DNA of 64,000 bases from Madurella fahalii (GCA_029876055.1 CM056875.1:124001-188000); one strand, 5' to 3'. Counted from the stretch's first letter, positions 48,701 through 61,523 are shown. Numbers and translations: made by a program. Notes: a model not told the origin generated them from the letters alone.

Positions 48701-50360
48701 TATTTAAGTATCATCAGTATCTTACTTTACGGGCAGTGCAAACTGGTGACCGGTATGCTGCTTTGGCCGACAGAAAGGAATGCTCTTATGTCGTATGTTT
48801 GTCAAATTAGTAGGCGCCAAGAGTGGGGATGAGAACTGCTTCGAAGTGGTTATCGGTATTGTACTAAGGTTCTTTGACTGCGGTCAAGTCGTATCACAGA
48901 GTTATGCGGGATATTTATTCTTGATGGCAACTGTTACTTGGCCGGAACCTGGTGCCGGCAGATGATATTGGTACATGCATTGCGTAGCTCGCAGTTACTA
49001 GCCGGCTAAATGGTGTTCAGCTTAAGGCTTTGGCACAAGCACACTGTAAAGATGCGCTGTGAAATAGGTTTCGGATGTGCTGTTTTGATGAAAGATTTCT
49101 TGATTCCTCCTCGGGACAGCAAAGTCGAGCGGTATGTTGTGTGACTCCTAACCCCGACTCTGTAATGGCTGGCGCTGACGAACGGGCTTTTTCCGGGTTG
49201 TCGGGCTAGCTGCTGGTCAGTGACATCAAGAGCGCCCAGATGGAAGGTTTAACACGTAAAGGAGAACGGATGATCGAAGGGAAGACTAAGGTAAAAACGT
49301 GTGAGGCGTCCGATAACGCAACCACTGAGAGCTTGGTCGATGATGGAGAGATGGGCTGTGTCGTTTACTGCAATTCGTTTACACTTAACGGCGCCTCATT
49401 CATGCTTTCAGCACAATTGGTTGGTTGATCGTCCGCAACTCATGGTCGCTTAAAGACGAGGGACCGGAGTCCAGCACGTTATCCAAACCACACTTCTCGT
49501 GGCGAAGCTGTTGACACTTTTCGATTCATTAAAAATTTGGGGAGGGTGCACGGTTCTGTGTCTGCAACTCCTTGGCCTGGCCTTCTTAAGATTCTTATAG
49601 GGCCACCTTGGTTATGGTGAGTCTTGCGGCTCTTGAATCGTACTACGGGTCATGTTTTGCAGGCACGAATAACGGCGTTATGCAAAGACAGGGTACGATG
49701 GAACGATGACCGGAGAGAGTGGCACAAACATCAGAACCCAAATTCGTTTTTGGAAGTTTCGTACATCGATAACCTAAATACACTGTCGTCGCCCCTGAAA
49801 GTTCTGACTAATTTACGGCTTTTCTCACCTTCTTCATCTACCTTGGTTGTTCAGTCTCTTTTCCAGGGCTCCTTTCCTGGCAAGAGCCTAGACTCTTTTT
49901 GTAGGCCGATAAGATGCTATCCTGGCGCTCCTGTTTGTCACCTCGCCGATTCAGCAATGATCCGAGACGGGAATGCTAATGCACGGCGTGCACTCGCTTA
50001 CTGCTGCACATTCTTGATATATTGCGTAAATTTAAAACGAAGGTATATATATTGAGGCGGTCGCAAACGATAGATAACGTAGTTGGGGCTGCTTCCCATG
50101 CTCGGTAGCGATATCATCGAGGACAATGTGTGGAATGTGATGTGTCAGTTTTGTTTTTTGCTGACAGCAATGGATAAGTGAACCACTGCTGGTTGCTCTC
50201 TGCGCATGCTGGGGCTGCGCAGCAAGAAAAACAAGGGAAAAGGCGCTTTGCCTAGGACTATAGCTATCGGCATGTCTCATGATATAAATGTCTAGAATTA
50301 ATCCGCCGGCTTCCGAGATTCAACTGATTTAATCCGTTCACTAGCACTGTGGCTTTGACC

Positions 50361-51989
50361 CTAGTAGATATACCTAAACCCCTCTGCTCTTATATCTCCC
50401 TCACGGCCGGTTAGATGGGCCTCGGGGTTCTCCGCCCGCGCCTTTTCCATCGCCTCAAGCCTTTTGTTTTCGCGAATGTGCAAGAACCGTAGAATTAAAG
50501 CCAGCAATCCGACACACAAACAGATGACGGAGTTTGCAGTCCCCCCAGGGACGTACTGTGGAGCCGATTCTTTTGGATACATGTACGACCCGTAAATACT
50601 CGCCGTGTTGCCGACCATGTTGGCGATTGCCACAGCCGCAGATCGCTTGACCATAGGGCGAGGGAAAGAATTGGCGACCCAGGAGAGGATGATTTGATCT
50701 GGAAGTAAGTAACCAATGAGTAATTAATGCAAGCTAGAACTGAGCAGAAGGGACACTTACAGGCCGAGACAGCCCCCATGGGCATCAAGAACATGGCGAA
50801 GAAACGAGCCCCGAGCACAGTCGTCCCCGTTGCCACCGCATTCCCCACCGCGGCGACTAGCATCAGAAAGAAGATATGCAGAGAGCGATCCTGTGTCTTG
50901 GATGATGTCCAAGTAACACATACCGAGATCAGGAAGGTGGCAAACCAGACAGGGGCAGTGAGCCACAGCGTCTCTATATCGCCATAACCCAGCGTCTCGA
51001 CAATGCTGGGGAAGAAGTACTGGAACGTTTGCGAGAGCAAGCTCAAGTGTTGTAGCAGGACGAAGAGATACAAACGGTAGTCGAGGAGCGCGAGCTTCGC
51101 ACCATCCCAGACAGTGCGGGACTTTTGGTCGTCGGATTCGTTGATGTCGGCAAGAAGCCGCCAAGAAGCAAATGCTCGTTCCTCCTCATCGAGCCATTTC
51201 GTCGTATTGGGGTAGTCGGGCAGAACCCACATGGCGAGCAGAGCGACTGCGATGGTGATCACACCCTCCTATCGGCGCGGGGTCAGCAATGCGTGTTAGC
51301 ATCAACTTTCGGTACACACCCACAATAATGAATAGCCACCTCCAGCCGGCGATCCCCTGGGCTCCGTCCAAGTTTCCCAGGACGGCGGCACCAATAAGAC
51401 CACCGAACATATTAGCCAGCGCATTCCCCGAGTAAAAATAGGCCATCCGCCGAGTTAGCTCGGCGCGCGTGTACCACGAGCTCATGAGGAATATGGCACC
51501 GGGAAAGAAAGGTGCTTCCACAAAGCCAAGGAAGAGGCGCACCACGATGAGATGGGCGAAATTCTGGGTCGCGGCATTGCAAGTGGAGACGATGCCCCAG
51601 GCTATCATTGCCGTCGTGAGGTACAGAGACGGCCGAACACGTGTGATGAGCATGTTGGAGGGTAGCTGGAAGACCAGATAGCCAACAAAGAAGATCGATG
51701 TGGCTAGGTTGAAGTCGGTGCCGGTCATGCCCAGATCCGCCTCGAGCGATCCCTGGCGAGCCTGCGCAAGGTTCGCCCGGTCAAGGAAGTTGAGCAGATA
51801 CATGACAATGAGAAAGGGCAGCAGGCGGAGGTCCATCTTGCGGACAAGCTTCTTTTCGAAGTTGCTGCGCCATATCTGGCTTTGGTTCTCAAAGTGCTGA
51901 ATGTGAAGATCGCGTGCTATTTCCAACATAACCGGTGGGTCGTTGCGGCTTGCCACCTTTTCGTTTTCGGCGCTCGGCTTCAAGTCCAT
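50361..51989 (-). CDS. MFS transporter, ACS/allantoate permease (Dal5-like) family
   Basis: Three exons on the minus strand (51989-51324, 51268-50761, 50698-50361) with introns of 55 and 62 bp give 503 aa. Hydrophobic segments are consistent with 12 transmembrane helices. The N-terminal cytosolic stretch is followed by KMDLRLLPFLIVMYLLNFLDRANLAQAR, the characteristic first helix of anion:cation symporters of the Dal5/Tna1 group. Intron 1 joins WRWLFII to EGVITIAVAL, the conserved loop. Intron 2 splits a Tyr codon (T/AT) before QIILSWVANSF. Related carriers take up allantoate, nicotinate, tartrate or similar organic anions at the plasma membrane; the substrate here is unknown. An in-frame ATG at 52127 would add 46 residues of no clear feature. 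A second ACS carrier follows 1 kb away in the same orientation. Confidence 0.88.
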
Positions 51990-53025
51990 CTTATGTACAA
52001 GATCGTGAAAAGGTGTATGCGCAGGGAAGTAAAGCACGTAGAGAATGTCTTGTGTAGTTAAGCTCGATGTTGACGCTCCGTGGCTCCTTTGGTTTGTTAG
52101 GAGCTGGTTCTGGTCACAGTCAGACACCTGATTCCAGTGTATTAGGGGAAGAGCCGTCTTAAGAATGAATGAGCCTCGCCACGAGATTGGTAAAGACGGG
52201 TTTCCTCACTGCACACGCTAATAGCACCTCAAAGCTGCATCTCCGAACACAACTACCGCGCTTCAAATCTTACCTTGCACTGCTGCCATGCGCAATGATG
52301 GTAGGATGCCGATCCTTGCGCTTCTCGTCGACAACCCCGCGCATCTCCCTCGTCTTCTTGTGGTGAATTGCTTCGGCCAGGTACGGGCGTCCCACTTCCC
52401 CGGCCCCGACTATCCTCTAAAGGGCAAGTTTCGTCGTCGAATGTGCCGGGCATTTCCTTCGCCTGCTCATGCACCCCACAGTGACGGCCAGGCCTTCTGT
52501 AAACATTGAAGCAAATTGGCCCGCTTCGCCAGTCGATCCTGTGACCCGCTTCAGGGACAATTCTCGGTGGGAAAAACCACCGAATTCGAATCCTCGGCCT
52601 CCTCCGTTGCACGGAATTCGTACCCGCTGTCCCTTCAACCCGCTCTCAACCCCGCCCCAGGCCCCATTCCCGATCTGGGAGTCGTGCGCCAAATAGATCT
52701 AGCATTGGGGATGGCCGAATTTGATCGCGCTTTGCCGTGGCTGCCACGCCCCTTGGCTGCGCCGTGTGGCGTCCGCTAATGTGCGGAGTGGCGTCCAGTA
52801 ATGTAATGTATTGTACTGTGTATACAAGGAGGTTGCGGACTCCCGGCGCCACAAACATGCTCAATCGCTACGTCGAACCGTCGCAAAAAGATCAACGATC
52901 GTCAATGAGCATGGAGGCCAAGGGCGGCCAAGCTCGATAACACAGGAGCGGTCTATCTACAACAATACGTATCCTCCTAGTCCTTCCCATGTCTCTGGAT
53001 CCGCAGCAACACACGCCCTTCCGCC
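51990..53025. other. Intergenic region between two MFS genes
   Basis: Upstream region of the left MFS gene and 3' flank of the right one. No additional gene supported. Confidence 0.5.
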
Positions 53026-54747
53026 TTACGTCCAGTACCGATACTGCGGATGCCTGTGGCCTAGCTTCCCCTGCTCCTCTTCCGTCAGGCCCTCCAACCG
53101 ATGGTCGCGCTTTCCGGCCGCGCGAGCACGGTTCTCATACATACAATAGAGGATGCCGAAGATGGCGAGACAGACAACGGCAATTTGGCCTCCGAAGTTG
53201 ATAGTGTGGCCGGTGTAATACTCAGGTCTATCCTCCCGGATGTAGGTCCATCTGTACAATCTGTCAGAATCTGGCCAAGGCGGGCTGATGGATCTGATAC
53301 TCACGTTGCGACAATGCCACCGATGGTACCCAGCGTCACCACGTAGCCGCTGGTGACTGCGCGAACCGCAGGGCCTGCCGAGTCTAGTCGCAGAAAAAAA
53401 TGGGTCAGTTGCCAACTCCAGAGATTCGCAATAACCGCGGGGTGAGTGCTCACTGTTCATGGCCCAACTCAGGAATCCCGGGCCCCCAGGGAACGCGCCA
53501 ACAGTGACGAAGAAGACGGCCATGTACCGGATGTTGGGGTTGTCCTCCCATCGCAGCAGCGCAAATCCAATGATAGCGAGAACTGAGAAGGACGCCAACC
53601 AGATGCCTCGCTGATGCGTCTTATCGCTGCCGTAGGCAACGGCAATGGCCACCAAGCAGGCAGCGACATAAGGCGGGACCGAGTAGAGCTGCGCTTGCGT
53701 TGCGGTCCAGCCCAGTTCTTCCAGAATGGTGGGCATGAAGACCGACAAGCCCTGCACCGTGATGTTGATGAGGAAGAAGCCGAGCGCACAAGTGTAGTTG
53801 TGGATGCAGAAGATGGCGCTCTTCAGGTCCGATATGGTCACGTTCGCGGCGGGGTCGGACTTGTGCTCGCGGACCAGACGTGCGGCTGCGATGCGTCGCT
53901 CGCGCTCGGACAGGAACCAGGCGTCGCTCGGGCCTGTAGGCATCCAGATGGGCGCCATCAGGCCCACAATGATGGTGACGATGCCTTCGAAGAAGAAGAT
54001 ATTGCGCCACGCGTAGATGCGCATCGAAGCGACGCCCCACTCGGGAATTCTCGACAGACCCGCGGCTAGCAACCCCCCGAATGCGCCGGCAATGGACGCG
54101 GCAGAAACGTAGATACCGATGCGAAAGAGCAGCTCGTTGCGTTTGTAGAAGCAGCTGAGGAAAAAGGCCATGCCCGGCATCGCGCCGCCCTCAAAGACTC
54201 CGAGGAACACGCGGGCGGCCATAAGACCCCCGAAGTCTCTGGTGAAGGCGGTGCAGACCGAAACGAAGCCAAAGCCGCAGACGAGGAAGGGCAGGTAGAA
54301 CCGGGGTCCGATGCGCTTGAGGAGAATGTTGCTGGGCACCTCGACGAGCAGGTAGACGATATAAAAGATAGACAAGACCCAGTTGAAACGCACCCCCTCG
54401 TTCAATCCGAGTTCGACGGACATGCCTTGGATGCTCGCGTTACCGATGTTGATACGATCGAGGAAGCAGAGCATGTACAGCAGTGTCACGATGGGTACCG
54501 TGTGCCAGTCAATCCTGCGCCGGATCGCCGTCTCCTCCTCTTCGGTCCATTCCAGGTCGCTTTCGTCGGACGATGATCCGCCATCCTTGGACGAATTGAC
54601 CTGCTCTTGCTCAGTTTGCTGAGCTTGTTGGGGGTGAGCACGAGAACAAGTCAGCCAAAAAATAATAAATAAAAATCTCTGCACGACACTGCCGAGGGTG
54701 ACAGGGTCACGGTTTTACTCACCAATCTCCTTCTCGGTCTCCACCAT
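53026..54747 (-). CDS. MFS transporter, ACS family (second copy in tandem orientation)
   Basis: Four exons (54747-54723, 54623-53454, 53383-53305, 53251-53026) with introns of 99, 70 and 52 bp give 499 aa. The first exon encodes only MVETEKEI plus one base. RIDWHTVPIVTLLYMLCFLDRINIGNA marks helix 1 of the ACS family; NNSAGPAVRAVTSGYVVTLGTIGGIVAT spans exons 2-4 and restores the conserved helix-8/9 region. Retaining introns would instead yield nonfamily sequence, which supports the splicing. Acidic N-terminus (about 20-50). Similar carriers transport nicotinate, tartrate or other organic acids. The C-terminal tail is hydrophilic. Substrate unknown; it is related to but clearly different from the neighbouring carrier. 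Confidence 0.9.
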
Positions 54748-57700
54748 GGTCAAGGTCTGTTCCCGAAGGACCGCGACGAGAACGAATTTCTTTTCTGGCC
54801 GGCGTCCCGACACGTGTGGCAGCGGAGAATGAACCAAGAACAGCGACGATCACCAGCAAGAAACGCCAGTGCCACGAAGGCACGGAAACCGGAGTCGATG
54901 GGGATGGGCAGCGAGACGGCCATACAACGCGCGACCGGGGGAGGATGCATGTGGTTCTTATAAAGGAGCGACCAATGCCAAAAGTGGGTAGCGCGTTGCC
55001 CACCCTTCCACCCACCCCATGTTCCCTCCGCTGGGGAATGTCAGACAGAGTGCAACTCTGCCAGGGTAGTACAGGTCCAATAATCTTCGAATCGCTTGAG
55101 AATAACCGGGACCGGGGAATGGCCTGGTAGGGGAGCGTTATTGCGAACACATGGATCCTAAAGGAGGGGGAGACAGGGCCGGGATGTCGAGACGGCTGGT
55201 GGTTTTTCGGCGCGCTAACGGCCTCTTGGCCAGAACGCTACGCACTTTGATGCAGGCGTTGGTGCAAGTCACTAAGACCGCTGTAAGCATGGCGCAGCTT
55301 AGCGGGCATTCGAACCACGCTGTGCCAGTTCGGCAGATAGATTTGGCCCCGCCTCTGCGAACAACCACCACCAACTCGAGGGTCAAGAGGGTGCTGCCAA
55401 GAGCCCAGTGCTTAAACCAACTGTCCTATTCCCCGATTCGCGGTTTCTTCCCGCATTCCCCAAGATCTACGAACATTAGGGAATGTTACAGGCCGGGCAA
55501 TATCAAGAACCCGTCAAGGTACTATATTCTTCTCCAAACCAAGTTGCAATATTGAGCAAGTGGAGGGCACACAGGAAATGTACTGTACCAAGGGAAGGGA
55601 ATTGACGAGAGAAATCTGTTAATACACTGTCGACTTAGGAATTGGTCATGGTTGGTCTATTGGCTTCGCCAAGATGTGCCGAGCTTGGGGAGGATGCGGG
55701 GGAGGCAAAGGCCCAAGCCGAAGAACAAGGGGGGTGAGAGCAGCAGAGCTGGCGGGGCGCCAACTCTCTGGCGTGTGCTTCCAGATCCGCGAACGGAACC
55801 ACGAAACGGCATGTTTCCTTGATCTATTGTGTGTTTCTCCTCACACAAGTTCCCGTTGGTCGGGCCACGTGCGACGCGCAGTCCGTGTGAGCAAAAGGCC
55901 GGCCCGAGTCCCTCATCGGCACTCATTTTGTGAAGCGGCAGTTAACTATCGAGTGAATGGGGACCCGACGGGAGTCTTCCGCGGAGGTCGTGGTGGTAAC
56001 TGCCCCTGTGTTTTTGGCGGTTCTCAACGCTTCCGGCCAATTGGGGCAGAGTAGATTGCACAACCGGGCGCTCGGCGGTGTGAGACGGAAACTTTATCGG
56101 GCCTTTCGGCTGTGTGTTGGCCAATATCCCGTCCTCATTCTTTTGGTCTCCCATTGAGCTTTGATGAAGGTTGCAATCAGCCTGTTGTGCCAGTTTTCTG
56201 CCATATTGCGGGCCCCAATCCCACCCATCGAGCCAATGCCGCCGCAGCAAGGATAGCTCCTGGAAACCAATACTTTTTGGGTTTGTGCATGTACTAATAA
56301 ATTGCCATCAGCACATTTGGATCTTGGTAAGTTGCCACTTCATCCTCTGGTCCAGCTGAGCTCCTGTTGGGGCGATCTCCGTAGGGGCGATCTCCGTAGG
56401 GGGCGAAAGGAGGTACCTAAGGTAAGGTACCCAGTCAGACGAACATCATGGTACCATTCGCTCATGGAGTCTTAGATATAACGTAACGGGTGACGCCGCT
56501 GACGCTTGATCGCGAAGTGCTCCGCGGGTTCAATCCTCGCGCATGGGATTTCCAAGTTGTCATCACCAAGCCCGGCAGCTCAGCACTTACCATTTTTATC
56601 GAACCCGCCAGTTGTGCGGATTTTGTGACTGAACCCTAGATCTCGATGCGACTACAGTATCATCGGCTTTGCTGTTGGTGAAGTCATACGGCCACGTCAA
56701 AGATGCCGCTGTTGGGAGGATAACCGCCCAATGTTCAGCTTACGTATACTGGGCCTGAAGAATTGGATACCCCATAAAGGATTCCGCTGCAGGGAGTCAA
56801 CGGGGCTTGACACAGTATTTGGTCGTGGTGTAGACATAGCCCAGTCCGGCCTTTGTTATGTGTCTCAAGTCTCGACGTGGGGCCGTGCTGAGCATACAAG
56901 ATTCGGCCCTCTGGCATCTTCGAGGCCATCGAAGATGATCGATGGAACTGCGGGGTTAAAGATGAAGAACTACCAGTACTACAAAGAAATATCATGCTGG
57001 TAAAATTCAACCACGGCCATACATAGTATTTATTCATCGTCCTATTTGTAAAGGAAGTGCTAGTTAGGCGTTTTTTGAAAGTCCCTTTGGAGACGAAGAG
57101 TTGCGCACTTCGGCCGAAAGAGCGCAGAATACTAGTAGTCGTCGTCAGATGCGAGCAGCGTAAAATCAAAAAGGAAACTCAATGCCACTAAATTTGTTAC
57201 GGCGGGCCGTTTGTTGGGTTGTAACAGGCAAATGGACATATGGCCGTGACCCGATTCTTTGCCAGAGAGCACAGGAAAGCAACTTGAACCGGCTTGAATT
57301 TGAATCCGGAGTGGAAGCCGACGCTTTAACCACGACGGAATTTATGTGCAGATTTAGTCCGTTGGGCAGGATGAGCCGACATCTTTTTCTCCAATGATGG
57401 TAAGATGTAACATAGGTTTCAGTTTCTTCTTCTTTCACCTTTTTTATGCCGGTTGTGACAAGCTTAGTTCGTAGCCAGCACCGCTCTCCGTATTGAGTTT
57501 AGTGCTTGTCAAAGCTTTCACGCTTGTAATGTTTACGCTGTGGTATGCTGGGCTTAGAATAAGGTGGATTCAGATTCCCTATGACTGCCTCTTACGCTTT
57601 GTGGATCCTTCGTTGTCAGAATGGAAGGTTGAGCTTACCTTACTCACCGGAGCTGTCGGTCATGGGCCCGAGGCTGCATGCATGATGCTGATGCATCGCT

Positions 57701-57982
57701 GCGCCTCTTTCCTGCGCCTAAGAGAGGTACCATTGTTCTGCGCCAAACAATATTTGGCGTGTCAGCAGCCTATTTCTGATGATCTCCAATCATTTTCAAC
57801 TTCTGTTAGCTGTGATGGGCGTGTGAGCGCTCGTTCGGACTTCTGTTTGCCGCTTTTTCACCTCTACTTGCGCCAACGCGCAACCTGGCTCGTAAGCCAA
57901 ATCGCATCACCTTCGTGGCCACTTCGGCTCACCGACCTATCGACCCTAGGAGAGAAGCCAAAGACCAGCTGAGAAGGTCGCG
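54748..57982. other. 3.2-kb divergent intergenic region
   Basis: Promoters of the right MFS gene (-) and the DOMON-b561 gene (+). Frames such as 57493-57972 have no domain. A 15-bp tandem duplication and a tRNA-like T-arm are noted separately. Confidence 0.5.
56369..56406. repeat. 15-bp tandem duplication
   Basis: The unit GGGGCGATCTCCGTA occurs twice without a gap (56369-56398), followed by a partial third copy. Confidence 0.9.
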
Positions 57983-59571
57983 ATGCCGATGCGCGCTGCG
58001 GAAAGAGCCATGACTCCCTTTTTTCTGATAGCGCTCTTCTTCCAGCTCTTCCTGTCCATCCCGTCCGCTCTCGCCGAGCGAGTCCAGTACTGCCGCTTCG
58101 GCCACCAGGATGCCGAAATCGACTTCTGCATGGGCGTCTCCAGCTATCTAAACACATCTACTAGCCACTATGACCTTAACATCGCCCTCTCCGTCCGTCG
58201 CTCGTCACCCCTCGGCTGGACAGCGATTGGCACCGGCCCCTCCATGGCTGGCGCGCTGATGTTCGTTGTGTACGGCGATCCGACCTCGGGCCGCGATCCG
58301 GTCGTGAGCATCCGCACTATCGATGGTCATCATCAGCCGCGCGCAATCTCCCATTTTCCCATCTCTTCAAGAGATGGTCGGCTAGGAGCCGATGTCCGCC
58401 TCACCCACGCCAAGTGGGAGCCGCTGCACGACGGCGACAATGCATCCCTCCCCCGCCGGCACGACGACCACGACCCCCCACCTCCTCCCCCCCCAGCACT
58501 GGCCCGACCCACGCGGCAGTGATATCCCTGACATGCTACTCGTGCGGCCTCTTCCCGGGATCATCCATCTCCGCCACGTCCTCCTCCCAGCCGTGGATCT
58601 GGGCGTGGAACGACCGCCAGCGCTTCGAGGCGGACGCGTACACTGCGGATGCGCACCTCACCATGCACCGGCATCGTGCCGAGGGCGGGGGGTTCGGCAC
58701 CTTCTACGTCGACATGGCCCGCGCGGTGAGCGATGCGCCCGCGCCGGCGGTCCCGGAACCGTTCGTGGAGGGTGTCACCCGTCTGGGGACGAGCGACGCG
58801 CCGATTGGCCTGGGCGGGTGGCTCGCCTCGCTGTGGGAGAGACCGCTGCCGAGAGCGCACGGGTGGCTGATGAGCGCCGCATTTTTGGTCGTCTTCCCCG
58901 CTGGAGCCGTGCTGATTCGGTTGACGAAAGGCGCTGGGAAAGGGACGCCGTTTAGGAGGCATTGGTTTGCCCAGGCCACCGCGACGGCCCTAGCGTGGGC
59001 GGGGGCTGCGGTCGGTGCTCTGATGACCGGTGGGCGGTTGCCGAGGACCGTCCACCAGTGGTTGGGTGGGGGGATTGTGCTGGCGTTGCTGGTTCAGAGT
59101 CTGTTTGGGTGGCAGCATCATGTGAGGTTCCTGAGGATACGGAGGAGAACTTGGCTATCACATGCGCACATCTGGTTGGGACGGGTAATCGTGGCGGGCG
59201 GATGGGTGAACGTGATGTTAGGCATGTTGCTCGCCGGCAGGGGCGCATTTCCCGTTGCGTTGGTGGTTGCGCTGATTGTGGTGGAAGCGATCGGATTAAG
59301 CTTCTTCTTATGGAGGACGCAGCGGGCTGCCGCAAAGAAGGCGACGTCCGGCGGCTCCGAAGCCCATGCTTTGATGCCGAGGGATGATGGCACGGATGAG
59401 TACTTCGCCCTGGAACTGAGCGACGAGGATGAGGACGACGAGGACAACGAGGGCGATGATGACGATATGAGCAACCAGGAGGACGGTGACTCAAAAGGGA
59501 AATCAAAAAATGGGGATTATCAGACAAAACGCGATGTGAAGATCAAGGTTGAGGAGGCGGAGGGTGAATGA
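57983..59571 (+). CDS. DOMON-cytochrome b561 membrane redox protein
   Basis: Two exons, 57983-58413 and 58497-59571, encode 501 aa. An N-terminal signal anchor (FFLIALFFQLFLSIPSALA) precedes an extracellular DOMON-like domain (about 35-230) with YCRFGHQDAEIDFCMGV, GWTAIGTGPSMAGALM and SLTCYSCG. Five helices of a cytochrome b561 core follow, with His in RAHGWL, VHQWLGG, GWQHHV and SHAHIWLG as heme ligand candidates. An acidic C-terminal tail ends the protein. Such proteins move electrons across the plasma membrane, typically to ferric iron or ascorbate-type acceptors. A frame change at the C-rich stretch looks like a frameshift, but removing an 83-bp intron (GTGGGA to a pyrimidine-rich CCAG) restores the frame and gives normal domain spacing. 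Another in-frame ATG at 58010 is possible. Confidence 0.83.
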
Positions 59572-60234
59572 AGGATTTGGGTATGTTGTCTGGTTAAAAC
59601 AGGAGGGTAACCGCAGCACTGCAGTCTAACTTTGAGACCTGTACTTTTATATTGTAGTTCGACGGAGTAAGGCCGAGAGATTTGCAAATGGTGCTATTTA
59701 ACCGGTTGCAACCTCCGTTCTGATCCAGGATAGGGACGACAACCTAGCCGGGCTCTGAAGCGGTTACTTTGGGCGGGATGAGCCCTCCTGTTCCAGATTG
59801 GCGAGGTTTACAGTCCGCCTACTAGTATGCCTGATTTCAAGCGGATTTCAATATGCACGCACGCAACATTACAGTGTACGTGGATGTTTTGCCTAACCGT
59901 GCTTTTCCTCTCCCAGCGCCACAAGAACGGCGTCCTCGCCTACAAACCCCAGAGACATTACATGGGAGGTAAGCCATTACGAGTTAACAGAGTGTAATTA
60001 TCGTCTCGTCGTCAAGGGTGAAAAGGTTCGGTGCTACATTTCTGACTCTAGCAAATTGCGGACCGTTTCCGCCTCTGCGATTGTCTAGATGCGTGCCATA
60101 TGGCTTACGCTGCCAGTCGTGGGTATCGGTATTCCTCCATAGCCATCGTTCTCGCCGCGGCTAAGAAGGTATTATTAGAAATGTAGCGCTCTCGGGCTGA
60201 AGCGTTGTTTGTCTGGCGAGACCATAACGCTCAT
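59572..60234. other. Convergent intergenic spacer
   Basis: 3' flanks of the b561 gene (+) and RFC3 (-). Nothing else seen. Confidence 0.5.
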
Positions 60235-61523
60235 TCAGCCCATCAACTCGACGCCGTTCCGTATCGCCCCTACCACAGCACTGGTCTGGATACCTTCATT
60301 TGCACCGCTCGATACTCTGTGTTCAACTTCTGCCAGAGCGTCGAGCCACGTGATCATGACCTGTGGCTTCACTTCCAACTTGACCAGCTCTTCTGACAGC
60401 GCTGTGATGATATCTGCCAGTGCCAAGCCTTGCGCCACCTTGATGGTATTGATGGCGGACAGGCATGCAGTGACATCGCTTGTGCTTAATAACGTGTCTA
60501 AGATCTTCTTGATGGCGTCGGGCGGGGGAGCAGCAACGCAGTTGTAGATGGTCTGTGTTGTGATAGTCTCTCGGACGACGTCCTTCTCGGGGATCTTCGG
60601 TGCGTCGCGCGGTTGTAGCGGCGTACCTGACTCCTTGGTAAGCGTGTACACAGGTAGATTTAAAACGAAGGGAGGGAGGAGGTACTGGATGCATGGCAGG
60701 CTTGTAGCACGTTCAACGCCCGACGCATGTCGCCCTTGCTCAGCCGCACCAGCGAGTCAACGGCGTCAGCCACGATCTTGACGTTCTCTTCCTCAATAAC
60801 CTTGTCTACCAGGCTGCGAATATCCTGCTCCTTCAATGGACTAAAGCGGAAGCGCGTACACCGCGAGAGCAGGGCGGGACTGAGCTTATGCGAGTAGTTT
60901 GCAATAATGCAGAACCGGGTGTTGGCCGTGTATTTCTCCATGATGCGCCGTAGAGCCATCTGCGCCGTGTTTGTCATTGCATCGGCCTCGTCAAGTATGA
61001 TAAGCTTGAAGCTCGCAATGCCCGTCCTGGCGGTCGACGAGCCTAGGCTGAAGATCTGCTTGGTCGAGGCAAATGTCTTGATCTGCTCGCGTACGACGTC
61101 GATGCCACGGTCATCGGAGGCGTTAAGTTCTAGCACCATCTGACGCATGTTCTCAGCGCCATAGATGCGTCTGGCGAGGGCGAGGATGGTTGAAGTCTTG
61201 CCTGTGCCGGGCGGGCCGTAGAGGAGGAGGTGGGGTAATCGGTTTGAGTCGACGAATTTGTTGATGGTTGCGAGGATATCTTGGTGGCCCGAGACATCGG
61301 CCAGCGATACTGGACGATATTTCTCCACCCTAGCCCGCCGTTAGTAGACAACCTAGAACCGAGTCGCTGGAAATGCTGACCATGGTAGGCTGTCTTCGGC
61401 CTCGACGGGCAGGTTCGCGGCGCTACGCTTGCCCTTGGTACCTGTGTTGTCGGAGGAAAAAGTAATGTCCTTTGAAAGAGGGACATCGACATCGATGTCC
61501 ATCTCGTCTTCAAAATCAGACAT
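60235..61523 (-). CDS. RFC3: Replication factor C subunit 3 (clamp loader ATPase)
   Basis: Three exons on the minus strand (61523-61381, 61329-60686, 60626-60235) with introns of 51 and 59 bp give 392 aa. PWVEKYRP marks the start of the AAA+ core at about residue 47. Walker A GPPGTGKT lies at 86-93, Walker B DEAD at 161-164 and the arginine-finger SRC motif at 203-205. GDMRRALNVLQACH is the sensor-2 region. The C-terminal third is the helical collar used for subunit assembly. RFC loads PCNA onto primer-template junctions during replication and repair. The N-terminal acidic extension (MSDFEDEMDIDVDVP) is longer than in yeast Rfc3. Splicing is confirmed by a split Trp codon (TG/G) and a split Ser codon (A/GT). 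Confidence 0.94.

Larger units (their letters stand above)
44960..50360. other. 5.4-kb gene-poor region
   Basis: Apart from simple repeats I see no supported gene on either strand. Frames such as 48530-48832 and 49624-50055 show no domain. The composition is nearer to AT-rich than the flanking genes. Degraded transposon sequence is likely but no terminal repeats were recognised. Confidence 0.45.

Noticed and set aside
53384..53453. Continuous reading of the right MFS gene through intron 2
   Set aside because: It is translatable but gives nonfamily sequence; splicing restores conserved transporter residues.
55290..55445. Possible intron-containing tRNA (minus strand)
   Set aside because: Box-like motifs exist, but the T-stem has mismatches and the acceptor halves do not pair.
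57265..57345. A-box-like sequence on the minus strand resembling a tRNA 5' half
   Set aside because: No matching T-arm or acceptor stem.
57493..57972. 159-codon open frame (+)
   Set aside because: Ends just before the b561 start and shows no family features; probably promoter sequence.
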